Source of the DNA: Loripinus fragilis
Lineage: Eukaryota > Mollusca > Bivalvia > Lucinida > Lucinidae
Direction: 5' to 3'
DNA length: 64,000 bases
Assembly: GCA_964019695.1 (NCBI GenBank)
Contig: OZ026515.1
Coordinates: 135,156,549-135,220,548 of the forward strand
Part shown: positions 35,592 to 46,199 of the stretch, piece by piece
How positions within the stretch are numbered: the first letter of the stretch is position 1
Layout: the number at the start of each line of letters is the position of its first letter
Notes under the pieces: generated by a model
The model's database searches: none
What the model saw: only the letters and a program-made list of their open reading frames with translations
What the model was told of the DNA's origin: nothing
Made by a program: the position numbers and the translations under genes

Positions 35592-35961
35592 ATGCCTGCG
35601 AAGAAGAAACAAGTGTTTGTAACCCCTTTCTCATCCCAGAGGGCCCAAGATGTAGATGAAGGCACAGATCCTCCTAAACAGAGAAAACAGACACCAGTTG
35701 GTAGCTTTTTCTTCCCTGTCTCCGCTTCCAGAATTGAGAAGATCCAGCACGTGACTCCAATGACAAGAAAGAAGATTAGACAGGGTCTGTCAAAGGCCAT
35801 AGGTACATTCCCACAAGGGTTGGATCCGAAGTCTCCTGCTGTGACTTTCCTTACTGTCAGTCAAGCTACTGAAAGTGGAGAAGCTGGTGCACCTGTGGAG
35901 GAGATTCTGGATGAAATAGATGAACTGCTGTCGGACAATGAAGAAATAGCTGTCGATATAG
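35592..35961 (+). CDS. Uncharacterised nuclear-type protein, coding exon 1
   Basis: First of four phase-matched exons. The ATG at 35592 has A at -3 and opens MPAKKKQVFVTPFSSQR; 123 codons plus one base end at donor GTAAGT (35962). The exon probably starts at 35574, after CACATTTCAG. Visible composition: a basic N-terminus (AKKK), a Pro/Lys patch (PPKQRKQT), a basic segment MTRKKIRQGLSK near residues 57-68, and an acidic tail EEILDEIDELLSDNEE near 103-118. No known domain is recognised. Charge pattern and basic patches suggest a nuclear or nucleic-acid-associated protein, which is inference. The absence of any stop and the clean donor argue for a real exon. Confidence 0.75.
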
Positions 35962-36071
35962 GTAAGTGACAATTATACTCACTAGTGTTAAACTATCGAT
36001 TAACTAGTAGCTAAGGCTCCAATGCAATTTATTTTGAAATATAACCATAAATATGAACGTTTGCAAGCTTA

Positions 36072-37359
36072 TACACTGAGCAAAATTTCTAATTGGTCAC
36101 CTTACATTTTTGCGTTAGTTTTGAAAGCAAGATTCGGTAATACAAAATCCATGCTTCTATTAATCAACCAAGGCCTTTCTGAAACTCTGCATGTAGGGAG
36201 CGCAGGGGCTCAGTGGTAGAGTGCTTGACTACAGACTGAGGTGCCGCGGGTTCGAGTCTCACTGGCGCCACTGCGTTGTGGTCCTTGAGCAAGACACATT
36301 TATCCTAGCTTAGTACTGGTTCAACCCAGGAAGACCCGTCCCTGTTTAACTGAAAGATTGTTGATGGGACGTAAAGGATCAAATAAAAAAAAAAATAAAA
36401 AAATCTGCATGCCATTTCATTTTAAAATGGCTGGTACGTCTTGCACAGACGATGCTAGAGTAAAGGTACCCTCATTTCAAAAAGTCACAGTTTTTCTACA
36501 ATATGAGATATTCCACAGAGACGCCATCCATTAGTATTTTTGTTTGTGTGAAGATGTTTTTGACTGCCGTGATTAAAGACGAACACGCTTCAAATGGTTC
36601 ACTTCAATCAGACACCTCCTTGCTGTTCCGTAATAGGATGATGACAAACACTACCAGCAGCTAAATCATAGAAATTCAGCTTTTTGCATGCAATTTACAT
36701 AGGAAGTTCGCACTGTTCTGTACGCCTTCATATCTATGATACAGTATTGAAATTTTCAGCGATTATTTATTACTACTAGATGTCACTGTTCTAGTTTGGA
36801 AATTGAAAAAAAATAATGCAAAGTACCGTCAAATTGACTTTTAAAGTATAACATTCAAACCGGAAGTGCACAGCAGCAGTGAAATGTTTTTCATCACAAA
36901 AATGACGAATCAAGTTCTATTCTGTTCGGTTTATCTTGTTCAGATAAAATAAATTCATACAATAATTTTTTGCACAAGCTACATATTATTTTATTATGCA
37001 TTTCAAAAATCTCGAAAATGTGATATTTTAAAAAATGCGTAAAAAAACAATTTTAGTCAAAATTTTAAGTGTTTGGTGTTTTTTGAAGTCGACTAGATCA
37101 GTTTATTACCAACTACACTTAAATTTGATATAAAACTTCAATAAAAAACATTTTTCTTCAAAATGCATATTTTGCATTTTTAACCAAAAACAAAAAACAA
37201 TAAAAAACGTGGAATGGAAGACACATTTTCTAAAAGACCGCTAATCTTTTGCCCATTAAACTGCATATATATAGGCAAAAGATTAATTTCAATTTTATTA
37301 GCGATTGATCAGAAAAAATGAGTTTAAAAAGTGACCGATTAGAAATTTTGTTCAGTGTA
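36072..37359. mobile_element. TA-flanked Tc1/mariner-like nonautonomous element
   Basis: Left TA-CACTGAGCAAAATTTCTAAT and right ATTAGAAATTTTGTTCAGTG-TA are inverted over about 27 bp. No transposase frame is seen in the 1.29 kb. A SINE (36198-36402) inserted later lies inside. It sits in intron 1 of the plus-strand gene. Confidence 0.75.
36198..36402 (+). mobile_element. tRNA-derived SINE
   Basis: The head has an A-box-like GGCTCAGTGGTAGAGTGC and a B box GGTTCGAGTCTC. A conserved body follows (TAGCTTAGTACTGGTTCAAC, GAAGACCCGTCCCTG, TTGATGGGACGTAAAGG), then an A-rich tail. The acceptor ends do not pair as in a functional tRNA. A reverse copy is at 43637-43811. Such tRNA-headed SINEs transpose using another element's reverse transcriptase. 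Confidence 0.85.
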
Positions 37360-38393
37360 GGTTTTACTTCTCCACAAAAAATATATGTTGTGAATACTTT
37401 TTTGAAGCGACCTAAGGAGCATCCACAACAAACAGTTCGTGAAAAAGAGCGGTATTACCATTTATGATAGAACAAAGTACATACATAGCATATTCTTGTT
37501 ACCATAATACACAGTGTATATAAACGTGCCTGAGCCCGCAATATACTTAACAAGTCATGACACTTTACTGTCGTGCCAACCAAGAGTGACAGTGACGTAA
37601 TAATTTGTTTACAATGGTTAAGTAAAAATTAACCTGCACACCAACTTGAGCTGATCACTTGTGTATTAATGCTATCCTTAGTATAAACCATGTATTATTT
37701 TTATCAAGTTAGCCCAATAATAATTTCTTTCGATTTTTTTTGCAAGTTTCTGTTTGAATGCCTTCCTAAAAGGTTAGTGGCGACAGACCCCCACCCCAAT
37801 CCAGATCGACACTGAACAGAAGACTATTTGATTGGCAAGTCCCTATCCACACGTAAAGGGGACGGCAACCCTGATGATTACTATTTTTTATATTATACCC
37901 TCATAAACCATGAATTTTGATACCAGTTTTATCTAAATCCGTTTAAAAAACGTAGAAGCTGTGGACGTTTGAATGTTTGCAAATGGACTGTAATGGAAGC
38001 GGCCATATTGTAGGCTTAGTGACGTCACACAGCCTAATTGAATATGCATAATCAAAATAAAAGACAAACCAATGGATTACTTGCAATTATCTTTGATAAA
38101 ACATTTTCCTTATGTCTAAAGCTGCATATCTGCTGAAACACAGATGCTGTGATAGTATTGATAACTAAAGATTAAGCAGTGTGAAAACAAACTGAAAAGT
38201 AATAAATATTAATAATGGCGGCTAAATGTTGGCCATATTGAATTCTTTAAATGCCCATAAATTCCCCATTCTCAACCGAATTTGATGATACTTTATCAAA
38301 AATCATGTTTCATAGAGCTCTTTCTGATAAAACATACTTATCATTATAGTACTGCCGCATTAATAAAAATGCGAAAAATCGACTTTTAGTGCA
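37360..38393. other. Intronic sequence without assigned element
   Basis: No exon or paired terminal repeat could be supported. Contains GGCGGCTAAATG/GGCCATATTG blocks and otherwise AT-rich DNA. Confidence 0.3.
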
Positions 38394-38505
38394 TCTGTTA
38401 GTAATGGGAGCCACTATGGGGCATTTTTTAAGCCTGAAAAGAACTTAGATTTTTTCAGGCTAAAAAATTGCACCATAGATGGCTACCCTGGTAAGCTTGA
38501 GTCAC

Positions 38506-40460
38506 TAGCTGTGAATAACTTAGTTTATTTTGAGGGCTACTCTGGTTTGGACTGTAATTGTGATAGTTTCTGTGTTGTTGAGAATAATTTAGTCTATTTG
38601 AGATATATTCTGGTTGGCTTGTGATTGTAATAGTTTCCTGGTCATATCCACTGTAGCGAGAATAACTTAATCTATTTAATCATTTAAGGGCTATTCTGGT
38701 TGGGCTTATGATTATAATTTTATCCTGGGCTACTGAGAATAACTTGGTTAATTTGCGAGGTTGAGTATAACTTAGTTTATTTGTGGGGTATTTTGGTTAG
38801 GCCTATGATTGTGATAGTTTCCTGGTCATATCCACTGTAGTGAGAATAACTTAATCTATTTGAGGTGCTATTCTGGTTGAGTCTTTGATTGTGATAGTTT
38901 CCTGTGCTGTTGAGAATAACTTAGTCTTTTTGAGATCTATTCGTGTTGGGCTTATGATTATGATAGTATCCTTGGCTATTGAGAATAACTTAGTTTATTT
39001 GAGAGATATTCTGTTTGGCCATTGATCTAGATAGTTTTCTGGTCATATTCACTGGTCGGCTTGTGATTGTGATAGTTTCCTGGTCATATCCACTGTAGTG
39101 AGAATAACTTTATCTATTTGAGGTGCTATTCTGGTTAGGTCTGTGATTGTGATAATTTCCTGTGCTGTTGAGAATAACTTAGTCTATTTGAGATCTATTC
39201 TGGTTGGGCTTATGATTATGATAGTATCATGGGCTATTGAGAATAACTTAGTTTATTTGAGAGATATTCTAGTTGGTCATTGATTGTGATAGTTTTCTGG
39301 TCATATTCACTGGTTGGCTTGTGATTGTAATAGTTTCCTGGATCTTATTCACTGTAGTGAGAATAACTTAATCTATTTGAGGCGCTATTCTGGTTAGGTC
39401 TGTGATTGTGATAGTTTCCTGTGCTGTTGAGAATAACTTAGTTAATTTGCAAGGTTGAGTATAACTTTATTTGTGGGGTATTTTGGTTAGGCTTTATAAG
39501 TTTATTTGTGGGGTATTTTGGTAAGGCTTTTGATTGTGATAATTTCCTGGACATATCCACTGTAGTGAGAATAACTTATTCTATTTGAGGTGCTATTCTG
39601 GTTTGGTCTGTGATTGTGATAGTTTCCTGGTCATATTCACTGTTGATAATAACTTAGTCTATTTGAGATCTATTCTGGTTGGGCTTATGATTATGATAGT
39701 ATCCTGGGCTATTGAGAATAACTTAGTTAATTTTCGAGGTTGAGTATAACTTAGTTTATTTGTGGGGTATTTCGGTTAGGTCTATGATTGTGATAGTTTC
39801 CTGGGCTATTGAGAATAACTTAGTTTATTTGAGGACTATTTTGTTCAGGTGTATAATTGTGATAGTTTCCTGGGCTATTAAGAATAACTAAGTTTATTAG
39901 TGGACTATTCTGGTTGGACCTGTGATTGTGATAGCTTCTGGGTTGCTGAGAATAACTTAGTTTAATTGAGGTGATATTCTGGTTGGGCCTATGATTTTGA
40001 TGGTTTCTTGGGCTTTTGAGAATAATTAAGTATATTTTGAGATCCACTCTGGCTGGTCTATGATTGTGATAGTTTTCTGGGCTGTTGAGAATAACTTAGT
40101 CTATTTGAGGCCTATTCTGGTTGGGGCTGTGATTGTGATAGTTTTCTTTGCTATTGAGAATAAATTAGTCTATTGAGGTGCTATTCTTGTTGGGCCTATG
40201 ATTCTGATCGTTTCTTGGGCTATTGAGAATAACCTAGTCTATTTGAAGCCTATTCTAGTTGGTCATTGATTGTGATAGTTTTCTGGGCTATTGAGAATAA
40301 CTAAGTCTATTTGAGGACTCTTCTGGTCTATGATTATGATAGTATCCTTGTCATATGCACTGTTGAGAATACCTTAGTCTATTTGAGGACTATTCTGGTA
40401 TGGTCTTTGATTCTGATAGTTTCCTAGGCTGTTGAGAATAACTTAGTTTATTTAAGGACT
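38506..40460 (+). repeat. Left arm minisatellite, 70-80-bp unit
   Basis: About 25 imperfect units of the form GAGAATAACTTAGTYTATTT, then GAGGNCTATTCTGGTTGG, then NCTATGATTGTGATAGTTTC, then CTGGGCTGTT. Variants differ by deletion and by a GGTCATATCCACTGTAGT alternative segment. Frames open across it are repeat artefacts. Confidence 0.92.
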
Positions 40461-40654
40461 AAATCTTCTTTACACTCAATCATCTTTTTGAAAAAAAAAA
40501 CAGTTTTACCCAATCCACTTGGGCCAGAAATAAAAGTATTAGAAGGATGATTAAAAAACAAGCTTCCAATATCTTGATTTGAGTCCAACTGATGTGTAGA
40601 AACTGTCATGGCTAACTGTGAAAAAATAACAAAGACAACTTTATTTATACTCAA
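40448..40654 (-). pseudogene. Packaging ATPase N-terminal remnant
   Basis: About 68 codons beginning MSINKVVFVIFSQLAM. A Walker A P-loop GPSGLGKT lies at residues 44-51, preceded by HPSNTFIS and followed by VFFFKKMI, the context seen in the HerA/FtsK-like packaging ATPases of Maverick elements and related viruses. The frame runs into the minisatellite array and stops within it, so Walker B and the rest are gone. Lies just downstream, same strand, of the polymerase remnant. Confidence 0.6.
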
Positions 40655-40809
40655 ATTTTAATGAACATGAACATTAACCAACAGTTTCATACATAATTAA
40701 GAATCAGTTTAATACATAAAAACACCTGTACAATACATGTTTATTAGACACAGCTCAATTCATGACTATCAGAAAAAAGTTCAGTACATAATCATCAGAA
40801 TTACTCTAT

Positions 40810-41082
40810 CTATGCCAAATATCCATAAGGAATAGTATATCCATCTCCAACAATGACACGTTTAGTATAAGTGAACCCATACGTCTTGGATTGCAATTCA
40901 GTTACCACAGTCTTATCTTTATGTTTTCTGATACGATGGTAGTTTACAGTGTCTCTAAAGTCTTTCGTATCTTCCTTCACCCATTTCAGCATTTGATCAA
41001 AGTGAATGACTTGAGACGTATTGTAATCTAGAGTGAGTCCTTTCGCTTTGCAAGTAGATCTTCGATTTCCATCCTTGTCCAC
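40810..41082 (-). pseudogene. Protein-primed DNA polymerase B, C-terminal remnant
   Basis: About 90 codons. CKAKGLTLDYNTSQVIHFD, then TKRVIVGDG and a terminal PYGY-type ending resemble the extreme C-terminus of Maverick/Polinton family B polymerases (recalled family resemblance, not searched). It ends at a stop at 40810. The stretch between palm motif A (next entry) and this segment is missing, so the catalytic core is deleted and the protein cannot be active. Confidence 0.6.
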
Positions 41083-41114
41083 AAATTCATAGCCATAGTT
41101 CTTCGGTTGAGGTG

Positions 41115-41263
41115 GGTGGTAGCACTTTACACTTGATCAATCCACAGTACTGTCTGATGTTGTCTTTATCTATGTTCTCTTGAGAATAGATAGTATGATG
41201 TCCAAGTGGAAACTGTCCGTACTTGCAAATAGTTGGATAGAGTGAACACACATCGATGTACTT
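41115..41263 (-). pseudogene. DNA polymerase B palm motif A remnant
   Basis: In a frame different from the neighbouring C-terminal piece, the minus strand reads KYIDVCSLYPTICKYG, then GLIKCKVLPP. DxxSLYP is motif A of family B DNA polymerases, contributing a metal-binding Asp, and the following residues are typical of the protein-primed Maverick type. The upstream side is cut by the minisatellite at about 41265. Confidence 0.7.
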
Positions 41264-41264
41264 G

Positions 41265-42165
41265 ATTTCTCAATATTCTCAATAGCCCAGGATACTATCA
41301 CAATCATAAGCCCAACCAGAATATATCTCAAATAGACTAAGTTATTCTCAACAACCCAGGAAACTATCAAAATCACAGACCAAACCAGAATAGCACCTCA
41401 AATAGATGAAGTTATTCTCACTACAGTAAATATCACCAGGAAACTATCACAATCACAGACCTAACCAGAATAGTACCTCAAATAGATTAAGTTATTCTCA
41501 CTACAGTGGATAAGATCCAGGAAACTTTTACAATCACAAGCCAACCAGTGAATATGACCAGAAAACTATCACAATCAATGGCCAACTAGAATATCTCTCA
41601 AATAAACTAAGTTATTCTCAATAGCCCAGGATACTATCATAATCATAAGCCCAACCAGAATAGATCTCAAATAGACTAAGTTATTCTCAACAGCACAGGA
41701 AACTATCACAATCACAGACCCAAACAGAATAGCACCTAAAATAGATTAAGGTATTCTCACAACAGTGGATATGACCAGGAAACTATCACAATCACAGGCC
41801 TAACCAAAATACCACACAAATAAACTAAGTTATACTCAACCTCGCAAATTAACCAAGTTATTTTCAATAGCCCAGGATACAATCATAATCATAAGCCCAA
41901 CACGAATAGATCTCAAATAGACTAAGTTATTCTCAACAGCACAGGAAACTATCACAATTATAGACCCAGCCAGAATAGCGCCTCAAATAGATTAAGTTAT
42001 TCTCGCTACAATGGATATGACCAGGAAACTATTACAATCACACGCCAACCGGAATATATCTCAAATAGACTAAATTATTCTCAACAACCCAGAAACTATC
42101 AAAATTACAGTCCCAACCAGAATAGCCCTCAAAATAAACTAAGTTATTCACAGCTAGTCACTCAA
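41265..42165 (-). repeat. Right arm minisatellite, inverted
   Basis: Same 70-80-bp unit as the left arm but in reverse complement (AAATAGACTAAGTTATTCTC, AACCAGAATAG, GGAAACTATCACAATCA). About 12 units, roughly half the left array, so the two arms have changed length independently. Confidence 0.92.
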
Positions 42166-42525
42166 GCTTACCAGGGTAGCCATCTATGGTGCAATTTTTT
42201 AGCCTAAAAAAATCTATGTTCTTTTCAGGCTTAAAAAAATGCCCCATAGTGGCCCTCATTACTACTTCTGTTCACGTTATTTTCTCTTAAACTTTTCGAT
42301 ATGTGGATAGAAAAAGCTGCAGTATTTTTTGATTTTTTTCAACCTGATGTTTTTGCTGTGTATTTCTGTAATTAGATGGAATTTTGGCATATTTTTGGTT
42401 CTTTTCAACGGGGGAGTCTTACTGTTGGTAGAATGGACATAAACTGACCCAATTATTAATAATTTGCAACAGTTGACTAAATCATTCGATGCCGTTTCAG
42501 GTCAGTAATCGCCGTATAGGTTATA

Positions 42526-43430
42526 TACTGAACAAAAATGAACGCTACACCTGAATATGCAAATGATGCAAGCCAGTAAAGTAAAATGAAAGTGTATCTG
42601 CATGTTCAAAGACTAGGTTATGCATTAAGGTAAAAGGTTCACGGGTGTTGTCACGAAGACACATGAAAACTATTTAAATGCGACAGGGGTCCAATTTTTC
42701 AGGTTACACATTTGAACAGAAATCTTACACAGTTAAGGCCTTCAGAAATCCACTGCCAACCAGATCCGACTGAACGAAAAGGTAGTCTTAGACATGTGAC
42801 AACCCAAAATGTGAAGGACTTATCAAAATGTATTTTGATCGTTTAGAAAAGCAACCTCAGAAAGCGGGGTTTTCATCAAATTGGCCAAGCTTGAACTTTT
42901 ATCACTGAAATCTCCATAATGAATCAATACATTGTTGCATCTTAGTCTGAGATCATTACTGGTCGAGAAAATGTAGGGAACAATGTGCTGATAATTCTAC
43001 TTGATTTGGCATTAGAAAGAAAGTTACCGAAAATATTGATAAATTGGGGATTACCAAATATTTAATATTCCCTATTTGTTTTTTTGTCAACTGGAGACAT
43101 TTTACAATTTTTTTTTACAAATTTAATAATTTCGAAATTGATTTCAGAGCTTGTTTCAAGTGAAACGACAGTTTCTTGTGTTTAATGCAACACAAGTATG
43201 ACAAATTCGGATAAGCATAACAATGTTTTTTGCGCATGAGCAATTGCAAATTCAGTGAATAAAGCTTTAAACACAAAAAGGAACAAAACTCAGACTTCAT
43301 GGTGGAGTTTCGACGAATCGTTTGCTGGATGCCCGGAAAAAATTAATAAGCTTTAGTAAATACTTTTCGTCCAATACTTTCTCACAAAATATAAAATATT
43401 GTAGTGTAGCGTTTTCACTTTTGTTCAGTA
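42526..43430. mobile_element. TA-flanked mariner-like element, nonautonomous
   Basis: Left TA-CTGAACAAAAATGAACGCTA and right TAGCGTTTTCACTTTTGTTCAG-TA are inverted over about 26 bp. The 0.9-kb interior has only short open frames. Similar TIR style to the element at 36072-37359. Confidence 0.7.
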
Positions 43431-43636
43431 TTGCATAAAGAGTATCGTACCTATAAAGTACTGCTGCATAAATTAGAATCGCGAATATACTTTTTCAATT
43501 TATTAAATAATCGTGAATCATTTCAGGCAGTATTTTGAAAAAATAATATTGCTCGGTATTACGGCTGTTTGCTCTAATAATTCCGATGGTAGAATTTGGG
43601 CATTCGTTTTGTTTGTTTGTTTTGTTTGATTCTAAA

Positions 43637-43811
43637 CGTCCCATCAACAATCTTTCAGTTATAAAGGGACGGGTCTTCCTGGGTTGAACCAGTACTAAGC
43701 TAGGATTTATGTGTCTTGCCCAAGGACACAACGCAGTGATGCCGATGAGGCTCAAACCCGCTGCCCTCAGTCTCGAGTCAATCACTATACCAATAGAGCC
43801 ACTGTGCTCCC
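43637..43811 (-). mobile_element. tRNA-derived SINE, reverse orientation
   Basis: Reverse copy of the SINE at 36198-36402: CGTCCCATCAACAATCTTTC, GGACGGGTCTTCCTGGG, GAACCAGTACTAAGCTAGGA and a degenerate B box (CTCAAACCCG in this orientation). A T-rich stretch at 43605-43632 is the complement of its A-rich tail. Confidence 0.85.
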
Positions 43812-44590
43812 ATTGGGCGTTTTATTCCACTTATTTGACACTTTACAGGGATAATCCTGCGAAAGGCCCAATCAATTTTGTGGGAAAAATTTTTCTATTT
43901 TACTAAAATGGACTTTATTTTGGGCTGGGCCCCATATATAAGCTATTCAAATCTCATGTCAATTATGCTATATTATATAGATATTAAGGATTCTTGGGCC
44001 CATCAGATTTTTCATAGGGCCCATAGAAATATCTAAAGGCCCATTAAAATTTAGTAATTTGCTTGTATTTGAATGGGATATGGGCCATTGGCCTATTTTA
44101 TGGGCCCATCATCATTTTGGGCCAGGAATATCCCTGACTTGAGTGTTACCATTAAAATAATGTATGTTGCAGCTCAAATGAACTAATTACAGAAAAAGAA
44201 TGGTTGACAATAATTTTATATGCAGTTGATAATGTTTAGGCTGAAATAGGGAATTTCTATGTTTAGGCCATTCATTTACCACTGTAGAAGTTGTTTTATA
44301 AAACTCTCCATAATAGCCAAATCGCGCTGTTTTAGTAGAAATTGTCCTTACAAACATAGCAAACAGTATTTACCCAGATCAGACTGATCGTATTGGCTCA
44401 ATTGGATCTGTGTCTGCGCTGCTTGAATCGATACTATCAACTGAATGGCAGTGATTAAAAAATAAAACTGACGTGTAAAGCAATCACACTTTTAAAATGT
44501 GTGATGCTTTTGACACTTACCTGTAGAAAATTATGTTCAGATATATAGGCCGTCACATGGCTGTTACACCGTTTTAATTCCCCACCCCCC
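43812..44590. other. Sequence with repeated GGGCCCAT blocks
   Basis: Between 43920 and 44125 GGGCCCAT and its variants recur about eight times with irregular AT-rich spacing. A GCAAACAGTATTTACCCAGA hairpin fragment lies near 44360. No gene supported. Confidence 0.4.
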
Positions 44591-45496
44591 CGCTTTTTAG
44601 ACTTCGAGGTAAAAAAGGTCCTGCTCCCCCCCCTAGGGAATTTTGCAGACATATTCTATCTTGAAGAAAGTTTCAAGCCGCATCTTTTGAGATATGTTTG
44701 CACTCTGTGCTCCGGGGCGTTAGTCTCTGACAGCCTGTTACATATGTTACTGTAACAAACTAAGGAAAAAAATTAAAATGAAAGTTTGAGCTACAGAAAG
44801 AAGGCATTAAACCATCTAATTATTCAAATTTCTTATGTAGTTTGCAAGCTGGATGCCTAAGCTACGTAAAAGCAGAATTTCAAACAAAATCACAGCCTTC
44901 AATGGTGTTATATGCGTTACATAGATTAATGTTCCCTTTGAAAGTTGAAGTCGTGACTAACATCATTTAATTTTACAGACGATTTGTGCATTTTTACAAG
45001 TATTTTTAATCTTAGTTTACTAAAATACTCATTCGACTAATAAAAAATCAAAGTTTGCTTTTCTATCTCAAATACATTGTTTTATATGAGCTATTAAACA
45101 ACCCTACCCCCAATTTTAAGTATCCAAGTTTGGCATCTATTATTGAAGAAAAAATATATGAAAATATTTGACGCTTGTGGATATCTTACATTTTGTCACT
45201 GTCTTGCTAATGCAATAAAGAATCATACATTTGCAAGTTTGACATCAGGATCAGAGCACGTATTTAAGTATGTAACGTATGTTACATGGCATAATGAATG
45301 ATCAAGGAAATTGGCTTGGAAGTAAGAGATGATATTTGAGAAAAAATACTATTTTTCACATGTTTGCCTATTAATCTCTAGCCTCTGGCGCCTTAGTCTT
45401 AGTAATTACAGTCATTGCTGTTAACAAGCTCATGGAATTGTGTTACAGATGTTACATATAATCTTTTTTATCACATATTTCCTAATGCCTATAATA

Positions 45497-45497
45497 T

Positions 45498-45577
<80 letters not shown>
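45497..45577. repeat. (TA)n microsatellite
   Basis: About 40 uninterrupted AT/TA units inside transposon III. Confidence 0.98.
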
Positions 45578-45580
<3 letters not shown>

Positions 45581-46199
45581 AATAATAGAACTCATTTAAA
45601 TGACACAATTCAATAAATATTCCTATTAAATATAATTATTCAAAAACAATCTTTATTCAAGTCACCCTCACAAGGTCTATCTGCTTCTATGGCAAAATGA
45701 TCATCTGTTTCATCACAACCAGTAGAATCATGGCATAGTATTAGGACTGCAAACTGAGTACAATCCTGTTCCTCTCCACCCCTTTGGGAATTGTGCAGAC
45801 ATATCCTACCTTAAAGAACAATTCAAGTTGCATCAAATAAGAGATGTTTGCACTCTATTAACTAGGGGGTTAGCCTGTGGTGGTATGATACGTATGTTAC
45901 CATATCAATCTAAGAATAAATGAATTGAAAATCTGAGAAACAGAAAGAAGACAAAAAAACTATCTATTTATTTGAATTATTCATGTAGTTTGCATGCTGA
46001 TACTTAAAAAGTGTGTTTTTAATAAATATATATCTTCCTATGGTGTTATATGTGTTACATTAATTAAGATTACTTTTTAAAATTTGTAATTGTGACAAAC
46101 ATCACTTATAAGCACTTTGTGTGATCCTCCTCTTTTGCCATCAAAAGACTTAATTTTCTTTGTATGTGTGGCTAGTGCCAGCGTCAAATAAATTGACTC

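Larger units (their letters stand above)
38400..42266. mobile_element. Maverick/Polinton deletion derivative
   Basis: The ends are inverted: the left begins AGTAATGGGAGCCACTATGG and the right, in complement, AGTAGTAATGAGGGCCACTA. TCTGTT flanks both sides (38394-38399 and 42267-42272). A 6-bp duplication and AG-starting TIRs are the hallmarks of Maverick/Polinton elements. After about 110 bp of unique TIR, each arm becomes a tandem array of 70-80-bp units, running in opposite orientations. The 800-bp core keeps scraps of DNA polymerase B and of a packaging ATPase, both minus strand. Integrase, protease and capsid genes are absent, so the copy is nonautonomous. Maverick elements are virus-related; only remnants are described. 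Confidence 0.8.

Noticed and set aside
36198..36270. A tRNA gene
   Set aside because: A and B boxes are present but the acceptor ends do not pair and a SINE body with A-rich tail follows, so it is a SINE head.
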